From the NCBI RefSeq assembly GCF_000208865.1, contig NC_018394.1, forward strand, positions 4,033,797 to 4,097,796: DNA of 64,000 nucleotides, read 5' to 3'. A program made the position numbers and the translations under genes. Of this stretch, positions 35,649-48,624 are shown one piece after another (within the stretch, counting starts at the first letter, position 1; the number at the start of each line of letters is the position of its first letter). The notes beneath the pieces are model-generated. The model saw only the letters and a program-made list of their open reading frames with translations, did no database searches and was not told the origin of the DNA. This DNA comes from Neospora caninum Liverpool. Its lineage: Eukaryota > Apicomplexa > Conoidasida > Eucoccidiorida > Sarcocystidae.

Positions 35649-38600
35649 GTTTCGTCGCGAACTTTTTGCACGGAGAGAAGAGGATAGATTTCTGAGAAGC
35701 AGCGGAAGCGTCTTCTCTCTTCTCTCACCGTTGCAGCTGGTTTTGCGGAGACGCCTGCGCAGAAGAGGGGACAGGAGCCTCGCCTTCTCGCGCGGATGCA
35801 TCGTCTTCCACGCGAGTGAAAAATTTAATCTCCCACGGCTCGGGCGGCTTCTCAAGAGTGCCGGAAGCGACGTGCTGCACAGACGGGAGGCGTCACAAAC
35901 CAAACGGGCCCAAATTCGACAAGGCGGTGGAGAAGCGAAAACGGCATTTCTTGCCGGTCTTCCTCTCTCCCGCTCTTGCTGCCTTCCTTCGGTCATCCTT
36001 GCGCCTTGTCCTCCTTTCCCTCACTGGTCGGGCTCCGACTTTCCTTCCAATTCCGTGTCCCCTTTCCCTCCTTCCTGTTTTGGCCCTTCCTCTCCCTTCC
36101 CTGTTTCCTCGTTTTCTTCTTCGGCTCTTCCTGGGCCTTACCACGAAGCGTTTTCTCGGCGCGCGAACGACAGCGACTTGAGGATACAGACCTGCCACAA
36201 CGCAGGCCTTCAAGCGCCAGAAAATGCTTCTGCTGTTCCCTTCTTCGGGATTCGCCTCTTTTGCGCCTCGCGCCTTCTCTTCGACAGGTAGAGAGGACTC
36301 TCGTTCTGCGAGATTTCCCCCAGGGTGGAGAGACGCCGCCAGCGTTTCTTGCTCCAGAAGCGTCGCGCAGATTCGCTTGTCGATTTCTTCTTCGCGTGCG
36401 TCTGCCTCGCTTCTCGTCGGGTTGAGCGAGGCTCGCCCCTGTCTCTCTGGAAAATGCAGAAGGCGAAGCGAGAGACAGCAGTGGACACGAACCACTAGCA
36501 AAAAGGAGCAAGGGAGGACACCGAAACGCGAAGAAGAACGCGAGACGAATGAGGACGAAGAGGCACGAACGGCGAGGGAGAGGAGACGCAGGAACTGAAC
36601 TAGGGAGACATCGCGAGGAAAGAGAGGCAAGTGGAGCGCAGCTCAGAAAACGTTGAGGAAATGTTGTGAAAGAGAGCGGTGAAGAGGCGAACGAAGGGGA
36701 AGCGTGGCAAGTTCGCCAGAACAGAAAAACGAAAACCCATGCAGCGAGGCAACGGAGCAAAGGCACGAGGAAAAGGGCGAATTTTCGCGAGGCTCCGCCT
36801 CATCTACGTTGAAACGGACAGAGGTGCGGAGACAGCGCCGGACGCGGCACAGTCCGCACACTGTCTGCATGCATCTTGATAGACGCACTTTGCTCCATGC
36901 AAGTGCATTTTTTATCTCTAGAAATAAATGTTTTATCTATGCATATACATATTTGTGTATACATGTTTCGACAGCTGCACATACACGTATGTAAAAGTAT
37001 GTATCTGCAGATGTGTGGGTGTTTTTCTTCTGGCGTGGTGGTAGAGGCGGTGCGAGGACTTGCGAGGCGTCCCGAAACTTCAAAACGCATCATCTCGTCT
37101 GCTCTGTTTGCTCTCTGCGTGTCAGCGATACGCAAGGGAGATGCGCTCATGCGCACACACGCGCCTGTCACAAAAACCTCGATTTCTTCGCTTCCTTGCT
37201 TCGTCCTCGCTTTCGCCTTTCCCGCGCGCTTTCTTCTCGCTGTCGCCCTTCCCGCCGGGGGTTTGCCGCTCTTGCGGCCTGTGCTTACTCTCGGCTTCCT
37301 GCGCGTCGAGAGCGAGGTCGGCGAGTCCGACTTCCTCGACCAGCCGCGAAAAGCGTCTCCGGAGCTCTTCGGCGTTCCGCATGCTCTGTGGATTGACGCC
37401 GAACTTTTGGGCAAAATGCTCCTCCACTTTCCGCCCCTTTCGGTGCGCCATGCGCCACGTGAAGAAGACCCGAAGATTCGTGATGAAGTCCGACTGGCTC
37501 CGAGAAAAATGCTGACCAGCAGCAACCGGAGAAGAAGAAAAACGCATTTGAAAGAGCGCACGCAAAACAGATTTCACGGAGAGCAAGACGAAGAGTGCGC
37601 TCCTTCGACACATGCGCGTGCGTATAAGCCGAGGAGAATCCGAGAAAGGGCGTCGCGCGGATGCGACCAGGCGCAGATCCCGTTAAGGATAGACCTGCCT
37701 CACACAAAAACGCGTCTCCGCGCTCTTGCAAAGTTCAAAAACATACGGGGACATGCACGGTTTCTAATCTTTTTACATCAGTACATCTACATTAATGCAT
37801 ACATACATGGCGCTACGCATATACATATATATATATATATATATGTAAGTGGCAACCTAAACGTGTGTTTTTTCTTGTATCCGTAGCTGCAGGTTTTCGG
37901 TTTTTGTAAGAACCTTCGTTGCGCATTACATGTGTTTGTTTTTTGCAGAGAGCGTTTCTTGGTCCCTCTCTTTTTTTGCTTGGGCCCCGACCTTTTGCCT
38001 GTTGGCCGAGGCGTCGGGATTGACGAGGTGGGAGACGTAGAGAGAGCCTTCCACAGCCATGAGGGAACAGAGCGCCGTCATTTCTTCGAGGCAAGAGAGA
38101 GCGGCGGAGTAGATCAGCATGCGGGCGCAGGCAAGGTCCACCGGGAAGAGCGAGAGAATGCGACCGAAATTCGTCAGTCGTTCTCGATCCTGCATGCGCT
38201 CTTGCGACGCGCTGCTCGCCGCGTTGGGGTGTCGGTCCGACTGTCTCCCAGACGACGCCGAACACTGGAGAGCCCCCAGGCACACGAGGTTTCTGAAAAG
38301 GGAGACAGATAAGGAGACGGACAAGGAGACAATTTAGGAGACAGATAAAGAGACAGCGAGGTGCGGGACGAGGGGGGGAGAAACGCGGACGGGAAGCGCA
38401 CGTGATGAGACCAAAGTGTCTGAATTTTTTGGGCGGTTTTTTCCATCGCAGAAGATGTTAAGAAACGCCGGTCTGGACGACCAGCGAGAGAGGAGGGCGC
38501 GCAGCAAAAGGCAGGGATTGGAGGGAAACAAGAGAGAGAAGGTGAGAAGGACACGAAAAAACGAGGACGAGCAGCAGCGGAAGACGGAAAGAAAAGGCAA

Positions 38601-41600
38601 GACACGGACGCAAAGACGAAGGAAAAAGAGAAGGAAAGATACCAATGGAAACTGAACAGGAAGCAAGATGCGAGAGGAGTGGAGAGATAAGAGACAAGAA
38701 GAGGAAAAAAAAGGAGAGAGAAGAGGGGAGAGAGAAGAGGGGAGATAGAAGAGGGGAGAGAGAAGAGGGGAGATAGAAGAGGGGAGAGAGAAGGGGAGAC
38801 ATAAGAGACAAGAAGACAGAGAAAAGGAGAGAGAAGGGGAGACATAAGAGACAAGAAGACAGAGAAAAGGAGAGAGAAGGGGAGAGAGAAGAAGGGAGAG
38901 AAGAAGGGAGAGAAGAAGGGAGAGGAGAGGATGGGGGAATAAAAACGAGGCTCTGGCGGGGTTTTTACTTGATGGCCGAGGTAATGCTGGCCTGCGATGG
39001 AGGTTCGATGCATTCCGCGAGAATGCACTCCAACGGGTCCTCGGGGAAAATCGCCTGCGCAAGAGAGCGAAAAAGACAGCCGGCAAAACGGGCAAGAAAT
39101 GCACACCGAAAGAACAGTTCGTTTATTGCTGTGCCTCGCATTTCTCTCCCTTCGCCCGCGTTTTCTCTCTCAGCTTCTGCAGTTCCCTCTTCTTTGCGAC
39201 TTGCCTCTTCTTCGTGCCTTGCCTCTTCTTCGTGTCATATCCTCTGTTTGAGCAGCAACCCTCGCGCTTCTTTCCTTTCTTATCGAACTTTTCGTCCTTC
39301 ACTCTCTTCCTCCTTCCACCTCTCTCCTTGCTTCTCTGCCTTCACTCTTCCGTCTTTCTCCTCGCGATCTTTCCTCTCCTCGTCTGTTTCCGCTCACCTT
39401 GAGTTGCAAACAGACATTTTCCAGGGGCTGGCGTTGCAGCTCTGGAGTCTCGCATCTGCGGAAGCAGGACGACACACGAGCGCGTCTCGTTCCGTTCTCT
39501 TCTGTCCTGCATCCTGTGCTACTCAGATTCTCTTCACCTCCCTCTTCTCTCTCTCTGCTAGTCCATTCTCGCCACCCTTCTCCGCAACTGGTTTCTTCAC
39601 ACAGAGACGGGGCGCGAACGTGGTTCCCAAACCGTGTACGGCCTTAAACGTCTCTGAGCGCCTTTCCCCCCTCTTGTTCCCTTCGGCGCTCTTTTCCGCA
39701 CCCGCTTCTCTGCGCGCGTGTGTGCCCGTCTTCTTCGTTCTGCTCCGTTGTCACTTACTGTTTCATGTATTTCTCAAAGGTGTGCTTTTCGTAGAGTCGA
39801 AAGCACTCGCCTGCGGCCACGCGACCCGCTCGGCCTGATCGCTGTTGGGCCGCCGACCTCGAAATCGCTTGCTCTTGCAGCCGACTCAGCCGGCGACACG
39901 AATCGAATTCCATTTGCTTGTGGAGCCCCGAATCAATCACGTACGAAACGTCCTGGCAAACGCACAGCCAGACAGACAACAAGGGCGAAGATGAAGAGAA
40001 CGAAAACGAAGAAGAGAACGGAGAAGAGAAAGAAGACGAGAACGAAGAAGAGAAAAGAAGAGAAAGAAGAAGAAAAAGAAGAATAGAAAAGAAGAGAAAG
40101 AAGAAGAAAAAGAAGAGAACGAAGAAGAGAAAAGAAGAGAAAGAAGAAGTGAACGAAGAAGGGAAAGGGCGAAAAGCGGAAGCGACGCGCGAGATGATGC
40201 TAACACTCGGTATGGAGAGACAATACGCGCGACGTGGGAGGAGAGAGATCAAGAGCGACAGGGAAATGACGCGGGGGAGGAAGAAAAGAGAAAGCATGCG
40301 ACGGGCAACTAGAAGGGGAAAAAAGGAATCAAAAAGGCCAGTGGGGATGAGGAGGGGCATGAACGAAGCGTGCGAGGCACAGCGAAAGCAAAGACGGAAA
40401 GCGTACCGGAATGGTGATGGATGTTTCAGCAATGTTGGTGGAGATGACAACTTTGCGAAGGCCTCTAGGGGCTGGTTGGAAGACCTGGAATCGACCGCAC
40501 AAAACCCAAAAACGTCCCTCGCATGCCTCTCCTTTCCCTCCTCCTTCTCGTTTCCTTTTCTCATATAGGCCGTTTGTTTGCGGTTTGAGCGGTGACCTGG
40601 CACACAACTCCCATCAGACACGTTCTCGCCTCCACAGCAGGCAGCCTTCACGCTCTCTTCCTCTTTTCTTCCTCTCCCTCTCTCTTCCCGGTTTCCATCT
40701 TCTCCCTTCTGCCTTTCTCTTTCTTCCCTCGCGCGCGCGCCTCTCCCCTGTCGCTTCTCCGCCTCTCTGCTCGGGCTTTTCTGTGTCCTTTTTCCCCCGG
40801 CGCATTTGTTTAAAACTTACTTTCTGTTGCTGGGAGGGAGGGAGCGCGGCATGGCACGGCAGCACCCAGAGCGGAAGATTTAGGTCTTCGCATGCGCGAC
40901 AGGCACTGTTCACTTCTCCGACGCCACTGAGGAAGACGAGGATTGCGCCTCGTCCTTGCGTCTGGTTTCTTCGGGCCTCGCTCAGCCGGCCTCCCCCGCC
41001 GTTTGCACGGCCCGAGTCGGCTGCTGGACCTGGGGCCAGAGGGCGACTCGTGTGGATGAAGCGGATGAGTTCGCATGTCAACTGAATCACCTGAGGCAGT
41101 GGAGAGATGAGGAATGAGGAAGAGAAGGAGGAAGCGAAGAACGTTAGGTCCGTCCCTGTCTCCGCAGCAGCGAAGCCAGGCCTCCGTTCAGGGCCCGCGC
41201 CGCTCCCAGACGCGACCGGCGCCGTGGTGGTGGAAGGCGCGAGAGAAGCGGGGGCGAACGCGACGCAGGCACACGGTTTTCCGGTTTCCTTGCTGAGGAA
41301 ACGCCGCAGGTCGTCCGCGTAAAAAATGGACACGGGGTACGTGCGACCAGGGACATGCAACGTCGTAACGCACGCAGAAGGCGAGCGAGAGGACGCGGAG
41401 GAAGCGTGGCGGCGCTGGGCGGTAACGGGGAAAGGGGAGGCGAGGGGAAGACGGCGAAAGTAGGAGGCGAAGAAATCGACCGACACACTGGCGCTCATCA
41501 GGACGACTTTGAGCTGCAAGGCGAAGAGGCACGCACCGCGCAGAGGAGGAGAGGACGGGAAAAAGCGTGAGACGCGCCACACGCAAAAGTGTCCACAGCG

Positions 41601-44600
41601 GGAAGCAGCAGTGGAACTGGGCGAGGCAACAACGAGACACCGTGCAACGTGCGCAAATGTCGCATCCTAAAACCCACAACATCAGCAGCGCTGCTTTCCC
41701 CACGACGATGACGACACCGCGGGGGAAGAACGCAGACACAGATCGGCCTCCGACAGGAAGAGAAGAGGAGAAAAGGAAAAAGAGCAGGGATTTCGACAAC
41801 AACGCAAAAACGCAAGGGAGCGCGCGTGAGCGAGGCGTGCCGCGGGGGAAGCGGGCGGAAGTTGGTCGCGAGGTACTGCGACGCAAACTCGAGAGAGAGA
41901 CAGAAACCGCCGTCGCCGCACGCCGAGAACAGACACACCAAGGAAGAGGGGAGAAGAAGAAACGAAACAGCAGAAAGCAGGAGAAACGCGAGAGAGCCGC
42001 GTTTCCGCGCTCGTGAGAAGGGAGAGAAGGACGGCAAAACGGGCGAGCGCAGAAGCGAAAACAAAAGAGCGCGCGCCATCCAGAAGGCGGAGGTGTAGGG
42101 CGGGCGCTTTCGGTCTCGCCTCTTTCGCACCTTGGGATTCCGGACGAGAGCTCTTGAGAGGAGAAGCAAAAGAAGGTCCACATCCGTTGCTCGTTCGTGG
42201 ACTTCGTCAACGATCACGACGGAGACGTCAGCCAGGTTCCTGGAAAACAAAATAACCACGAAACTCCGAGAGCGCCAAACATTTTCGCGTAACAGCCGAC
42301 GGCGCCAGACAAACCCGCGGCGCACACGCTCTCACCGTGGTCCTCTGGAGTCGCCAAACATCTTGAAACACGACTTGCACGTACCAAGTCCAAGCATAAG
42401 TATCTATTCATACATATATATATACTATATACATATATATATACTATATACATATATATATATATATATATACTATATACATATATATACATATATATAT
42501 ATATATACATATATATACATATGTATACATATATATACATACATACACATATACATACACATATACAGATATATGCATATAAAGAGAGAGATGAGAGTGA
42601 ATAGGAGCAGCGAGTCCGGCCGTCGCTTTTGCGCCTGCACGCACGCGCATTTGGGGAAGTTTTGAGTAGGGGGGGGGGGGGGGGAATGTGGACCTCACCG
42701 ATCGCTGAGAAATTTTCTGAGCAGCACTCCGTGGGTGCAAAAGAGTAGCCTTGTGCGGCGCGAGAGTTTCGTCTCCAAACGAATTTGGTAACCCACCAAG
42801 TCGCCCAGAGAAGTCCCCATCTCATCAGACACCCGAGCCGCGACAGACACTGCCGCCAGCCGGCGCGGCTGACTGCACAGAATCAAGCAGTTCCGCGAGA
42901 AAGAAGAGGGAGAAGGAGAGGAAGAAGGAGAGTCTTGGGTGAGGGCCGATTGCGCAGCAGATTCGAGGAGGATCCTGGGGACTTGAGTGGTTTTTCCTGA
43001 ACTGAACAGAAAGGCAACATCGGCACAACTGCATGCACAGCGATGTACGCATATATACATTAGTGCATGTCTGCATGTACCGTCACTCTCAACGAATGTA
43101 CAGCCATAGTGATTCAAACACCAAATATATATATATATACATTTATTTATTTACAATTATAAGTCTATATATCTATATATGGATGAGGCAGCCACGAGAT
43201 GTGTTCCTTCCGTTCCCTGGAGTGCAGCCCTGCGTCTGTTGTACATCAACACTAGATACTGCTAATACCACTGTAGAGGTATAGTATATAACCCCTGCCT
43301 CTCCTTGGTTCTCCCGTTTCCCTTCGCGTCCGTTTCTGTCTTTGCACTTTCCGGCTCGATAGCACCTTCCTCGTCTTCCGATTGCATTCCGCTCTTCTTC
43401 CCCCTCTTCCCCTTGTTCGCGCTGTACGTATCCCCTGCCTGAAAACTGCCGAGGCCACTCCTCTCCCGACGTCCTCTCCCGTTTCTCCACTTCTTCCGGC
43501 GCTTCGCTCTTTTGCTTTCTTCCTTCTCTTCGTAGCGACCCACCCTGTTTCCCCTTGTAGCACCAGCACGCGGCGACTCCCGTCGGTCATGAACTCGTGA
43601 AGAAAGTCTTCTTGGGACCGGACCGGCAGATCGAGGGCTTCTCTTTTACTCTTCTCTGCAACTTTTCCATCCAGGATTTGTTTGCATAAATCAGGCGCGA
43701 GAGGGTAGACGTCTGTGTCGCCTCCCGCCTCCTTCCCGCGCTCTCTTCGTCCGGAGTGTCTTTCTGTCTCTCTCGCCTGTCTGTTATTCGCCAGGCCGGG
43801 AGCGACTTGGCAGTCTCCTCCCCCTCTCTCGCTCGCATGCACGTGAGTCGTCTGTCCGTCAGGTTCTCCGGCTGTTTTCTCGTCTCGCTTTCGTCGCTCT
43901 GGAGGCTCGGGCTTCGCCTTCCCGGTCGCTTCTGTGGCGTTCGCACCTCCTTTTCGCTCGCTGCGCTTGCCTTCGTCTCGGCTTTTACTCTTCAAAACGC
44001 ACCCCCCGCCTGCCTGCTCGTGGCGATCCCCCGCCTCGCACAGCCCCAGCCACGCACACCACCGTCTCACAAGACGTCGCTCCGCTTCTCTCTCCTCTGT
44101 CTCCTCTGCTTCTCGCGTGCGGTGTTCTTCGCCCGTGCGCGTTCGCGGAGAGAAAAAGGCGTCGACTTCCCGCAAGGCTTCGCTTAACTGAGAAGGCGAC
44201 TGCAGAAAGGCGGAAATGTCCAGAAGCGACGCATGCAGCGTTTCGTCTTCCAGCGCCGCGAGAAGCGCGCCCTCGTCGGGAAGCGAAGAGCAGGCGCGAG
44301 GCGAAGCGGAACCGCGGGCTGGCTGCGTGGGGCACAGGAGGCGATGGACAGGAGAGAGACACGCGGAAGCACCAGCAGGAAAAAGAGAAGAGAGCGGCGA
44401 GCGAAGACGCGTGACGGCGAAACGCGAGGCCGCAAGAGACAGGAAGAACGACAAGAAACCAAGGCACGGAGACGGAGAAGAAGAAGACGAACAAAGAGAA
44501 AGGTGTACCCAGACAAGAGGAGGAAGAAGAGGGTAGAGGCCGTTGTCAGGCGGCGAATACACGAAGAGTTTTGCATGCAGAAGAGGCGGCAAAACAACGG

Positions 44601-44926
44601 AAGGGAGAAGCGAGCAAAGAGGATCGGTCGGAATGTTCCCAACGTTGAGGGACACAAACACTCCCGGAATCGAAGACGCCGAGGGGACAACCTGGTAAGA
44701 CGCTTCTGGAAAGAGACACTCAACCGCTTCCTTCTCCGCAATCAGAAGCTGAACAGAAAACACAGAAAAAGAAAACGGCCATTCTCTGGTGTTTCGATAC
44801 CCTCTTCTCCCGTCTGAGCGTACTCGAAGCTGTTGCGGACCCGTATGTGTAAACTCACGTAAGGAGCTGTACAGATACTCCTCGATCCTCACATATATAT
44901 ATATATATATATGAAGAGAGAGATTC

Positions 44927-44964
<38 letters not shown>

Positions 44965-47900
44965 ATGCGCACGTAGAGATGCGTAAATCGGTATCGGCTT
45001 GTTTCCGTGTGGTTTCGAGTCTTCCTGAAAGGCGCAAGAGAGCACGCAGGGCTGAGAGCGACAAGAAGAATAGGAGCCGCGAAGAGAGACGCACGAAAAC
45101 GGCAGACGCATGCACGGGCGTAGCGCTGGGTGTTATCTCTCTCACCTGGTCCAATCGCATTTGAGTCGTCTCTGTTTGCCGAATCAAACTCTTTAACGCC
45201 TCGAGAGATTGAGAAGACGCCACGTCTCGCTGTGTCGCCTTTGTCTCGCCCTGGTGTCCTTCTCCCTTCCTCGCACCCTGGCAAGCCTCCATGGCTCGGT
45301 AGAAAAGAAGGGAGACTGAGTCGCTCTGCTCGCAGCGCTTCTTCTCAAATTCCCTGAGAAGAGTCGCCGCTGGCGCGTACAGACTCGCAGCTTCACAGAG
45401 CGAGCGGAAGGCCGCGATTTCGACTTGCTTGGTGGTTTCTGAACTCGCATCCGCCCCCTGACCCGCTTCTCCGGTCTGTTCCGCCGTCTCCTCTTCTTCC
45501 CAGTTCGCAGGGACACCGACAGATCCTGCGTGCTTCGCGCCTGTCTCTTTCGTCTCCGCGTCGAAGCGCCGCTGTGGGGCAGACGGGCGAGGCGCCGAGT
45601 CGGCGAGTGCTTCGGGAAGCAGCGAGCGAAGGCTCTTGCGCGAAGCCTCGAGGCGTTTCACCGCTTCTTCCACCTGCCGCGCACGCGTCTCGTCCTCGGC
45701 CTGCGTCATTTTCGCGTGTGTGTGCTCGCCGTCGTCGTCAGTTGACCCGAGCGACGCAAGGAAAAGACGGTCCATCGACGAGTCGCTGTCCGCGTCGCCT
45801 TTCCTTCTTGACTCTTCTCTCACGTCCCCTCTCAGCCCGTTCGTGGCAGCCTTCCACTCCCGTAGCCACTCTTCTCTCTCTCCGGCGCTCGCTTCGTCTG
45901 AGTCTTCTTCGTCTTCGACCTTCGGGGAATCTTTTGAAAAGACGTGGACCTCGATTTGCTTTCCACGGGGATCGAAGGCGCGCGGCAGCGCGTCTTCCCG
46001 CTCTTCGTTGAGACAGATGAAGTCGACGAGGGACTCCAGAGCCTCGCTGAAGACTTGCGAAGTTTGTCTCTCCCCTCTTTCCTGTGTCGGTCCGGCGTCG
46101 CCTGCCTCGGCGCACAGAACGCATGCAAAGGCGTCTACCGCGAGGCGCGCCCGATCCTCAGGGAATCCCTGCGCTGTGAGGGCGCCTAAAAACTGGCTGG
46201 TGAGCCCCGCCGCGAGAGCGGGCGGCGAGGGCGACTTCGCCGGAGCGAGGAGCAGCGCTCGACACTTCCCTCTCCATTCGAGGCTGTGCCAAAGAGGCGG
46301 GAAAACCTGAGGCGGGCTCTTTTGCGCGACGCTGTCGCAGGGGAAGGAAGCGGAGAGAGAGGGAAAAGTCGAGGAGGCAGACGCCGTGAGGGCGAGTCGA
46401 CGAAGAGCCTTGAGGAGAACCGTTCGCACGGCACAGCGGACTGCAGACGCCATAAAGACTGTAGGGTCTTGACTCTCTTTTTGCTTTTGCGCGAGCTCTC
46501 GCTTCTTCTCCCTCTGTGCGCGCGCGCAACGCTGGGCGTGCGCCTCTTGTTTTCGGTGATACTCCGACGCAAACTGCCGCGCGCTGCTGATCGAAAACGT
46601 CGGCGCAGAAAAAGACGCGGAAGAAGAGGAAGCAGGAGAGGAAGAGGAGGAGGAAGCAGGAGAAGCAGAAGAAGAGGAAGCAGGAGAGGAAGAAAAAGAG
46701 GGAGAAGAGGAGGAAGAAAAAGAGGGAGAAGAGGAGGAAGAACAGGAAGAAGAGGAAGGGGGGCGAGTCGGAGAGGCAGGTGCCGCTGGCTGTGAAGGGA
46801 CGTCTTTCTTCTCACGAAGGCCTTGTTTCGGCACAGAAGTCGACAGAGAAGACGAAGAAGAAGAGGAAGAGGACGAGGAAGAAGAGGCAGACGCAACGGG
46901 CAATCGTCGGTTCGGCGCCTGTTTTTCACTGGCGGGGGCTGGGGCGGGAGCAAGAGCTAGCCATGCCTCACGGAACGGGGAAGGGAAAAGTTTCTCGTAG
47001 GGTCGTGTGGGCTCAAGGAAGTGCAGGGCCAGGAGAGCAGAGAAGTGTTCGCTGTGAGTCTTGAACTCCCAGTCTTGCTCTGTTAAAAACCTGAAACCAA
47101 ACGAGGAAGACAGAGAGACGAGGCTCCTCAGATTTACTCCTGCCTTCAGCCCGTCGCGAGGTCTGCAGCCTCTGCACGTCTCCACGCGGTTTGTTTTCGT
47201 TTTTTCGCTCTTGTGAATCGCTTCAAGGACACGTGTGTCTCGCTCTGGACGGTTTCCGCGAAGTTCTCCTCCCCTTGGATTCGTGGTCTCCGTTCCCGTC
47301 CACTTCCTCACCGCATCGTCTTGGAAGCGTCCTTTGCATGCGGCATGACGCATTCGGATCGAAAGTGCCCGGGTGCATTCGCCCGTTTCTGCTCGAAGCG
47401 CGGCTTCGGCAGCTTGTGCTGGGTCAGACAAAAAAGGAGAAAACAGAGAAAAGGGGAAGCTGCCTTCTCCGGAGCACACACAGGCGCGAGAGACAGGAAG
47501 ACGGCGAGGACCCAGGCGCGCCCTCAAAGAGACTCCGTGACGAAACAGACTTCCTGGAAGAAGACAGCGTCGAGAGAAGCGAGAACGCGGAAGAGAAAGA
47601 GGGAGAAAACAGGAACGAGAGAGAGAGAGAGCAAGCAAGAACTAAAGAGAGAGAACACGAATTAGAGTGAGACGGTGCCGATCAGAGAAGGGCGAGGCGC
47701 GGCAGCACGCGTCAATGTGTCTTTCTCGGGCTGTGGGGCACGAGGGCGGCGAAACGACGAGAGTCCGCAAGGCACGAAGAAACGGGGAAAGACGAAAGCG
47801 AAACGGAACACGAGAGAGGAAGACCGGCAAAACAGAAAGCACCGTTCTGCCGCATTGCCTACTTTCTGGCAGTAATTGTGAAGAAGCTGCTTGGGCATTC

Positions 47901-48624
47901 GTTGAAAGGGTTTCAATTCAATGTGCCCGGGAGGAAGAGGCTCAGAAGTGTCGAGGCGTTTGTCGCCGGCAGCTGAAGGCTCCTGAAACAGAGACAAGGC
48001 AGGAGAGAGAAGGGGCGAAACACTTTGCAGCCGGCGCCTAATGCGCGGGAAACTGCCGAGACGCTCGGGGTTTTCCCGGGGTGCGTCTAAGCGCGGCGAA
48101 CGTTGCAGAGCAAAGCGCGAAGCGTGTCGCAGATAGAGGGGTTGTTCTCAGCGGGAGTAAACCTACACATGCAACGACAAGGTGTGAAGGGCTAGCGTTG
48201 CAGGACGCGTCTTGCGTTTGTCTGCGCGGCACTCGTCCCGCTGTGTTCCCCACGCTCCTTCGGGTTTTTTGCGCCGAAGGCAGGTTTTTCTCTCCTCTCT
48301 TTTCTTCACCTGGACGCTCCCGCGCCTTTTGCCTTTCTGTACCATTCCTCATCTCGACACGAGCTAAAAAATGTACAAATACCGCTCCTCTCACCGTAAA
48401 TAACTATATATATATATATAGAGAGAGAGATTTCTTGGACCTACCGCGTCGCCTTTTTTCTTTCCTTTTTTGTCATGTTTGGATGCACTGGCAGACGCGT
48501 TTTTTCCTTCTTCTTTCTTTGGACCGGCATCCTTTTCGCCCTTTCTCCCCTTCTTGCTCGCGTCCTTCGCGGCCTCTGAGGAGCCGCTTCCCTCTTTGCC
48601 GCCCGCCTTTGACGGCTTCGACAT
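34351..48624 (-). CDS. DEVH-box RNA helicase, DHX29/DHX57 family
   Basis: Eighteen minus-strand exons, all in phase: 48624-48445, 47982-47863, 47418-47312, 47090-45146, 44748-43544, 43001-42699, 42239-42131, 41513-40821, 40484-40407, 39952-39759, 39455-39398, 39054-38969, 38292-37992, 37511-37289, 36446-36142, 35874-35729, 35207-35062, 34745-34351 (TAA); 2,197 residues. After a Lys-rich N-terminus comes a dsRBD-like segment ([20 protein letters not shown], then [10 protein letters not shown]; about 85-165). A UBA-like helix set follows ([18 protein letters not shown]), then an RWD-like region (about 785-850). The helicase core has motif [13 protein letters not shown] (about 1183-1194), DEVH (1298-1301), SAS (1330-1332), [12 protein letters not shown] (1569-1580) and QRSGRAGR (1617-1624). 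HA2/OB regions follow ([35 protein letters not shown]). In animals DHX29 helps ribosomes scan structured 5' UTRs; that role is inferred here. A pyrimidine-rich stretch inside exon 8, ending CAG before GTGATTCAGTTG, could be an extra intron. Confidence 0.9.
38690..38932. repeat. Purine minisatellite in helicase intron 12
   Basis: Degenerate GGGAGAGAGAAGAG units fill much of the intron between exons 39054-38969 and 38292-37992. They include a longer duplicated unit of about 43 bp (beginning GGGGAGACATAAGAGACAAG) at about 38794-38836 and 38837-38879. On the sense strand this is a pyrimidine tract. Confidence 0.8.
39995..40160. repeat. GAA/GAGA-rich tract in helicase intron 9
   Basis: Interspersed GAAGAAGAGAAAG units lie in the intron 39953-40406. 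On the sense strand this is a long polypyrimidine tract upstream of the exon 10 acceptor. It encodes only Glu/Lys or Ser/Phe polymers and is not coding. Confidence 0.85.
42416..42560. repeat. (TA)n/(ACATATA)n microsatellite in helicase intron 6
   Basis: TATATA and TATACATA units with recurring ACTATATACATATATATA blocks lie in the intron between exons 43001-42699 and 42239-42131. Noncoding. Confidence 0.9.
42669..42684. repeat. Homopolymer G16 run next to a splice donor
   Basis: Sixteen G bases on the plus strand, so C in the helicase pre-mRNA, begin 14 bases inside the intron that follows exon 43001-42699. Confidence 0.95.
44886..44963. repeat. (TA)n plus (TAGA)n microsatellite in helicase intron 4
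   Basis: A short TA run is followed by about nine TAGA tetranucleotides in the intron between exons 47090-45146 and 44748-43544. Confidence 0.9.
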
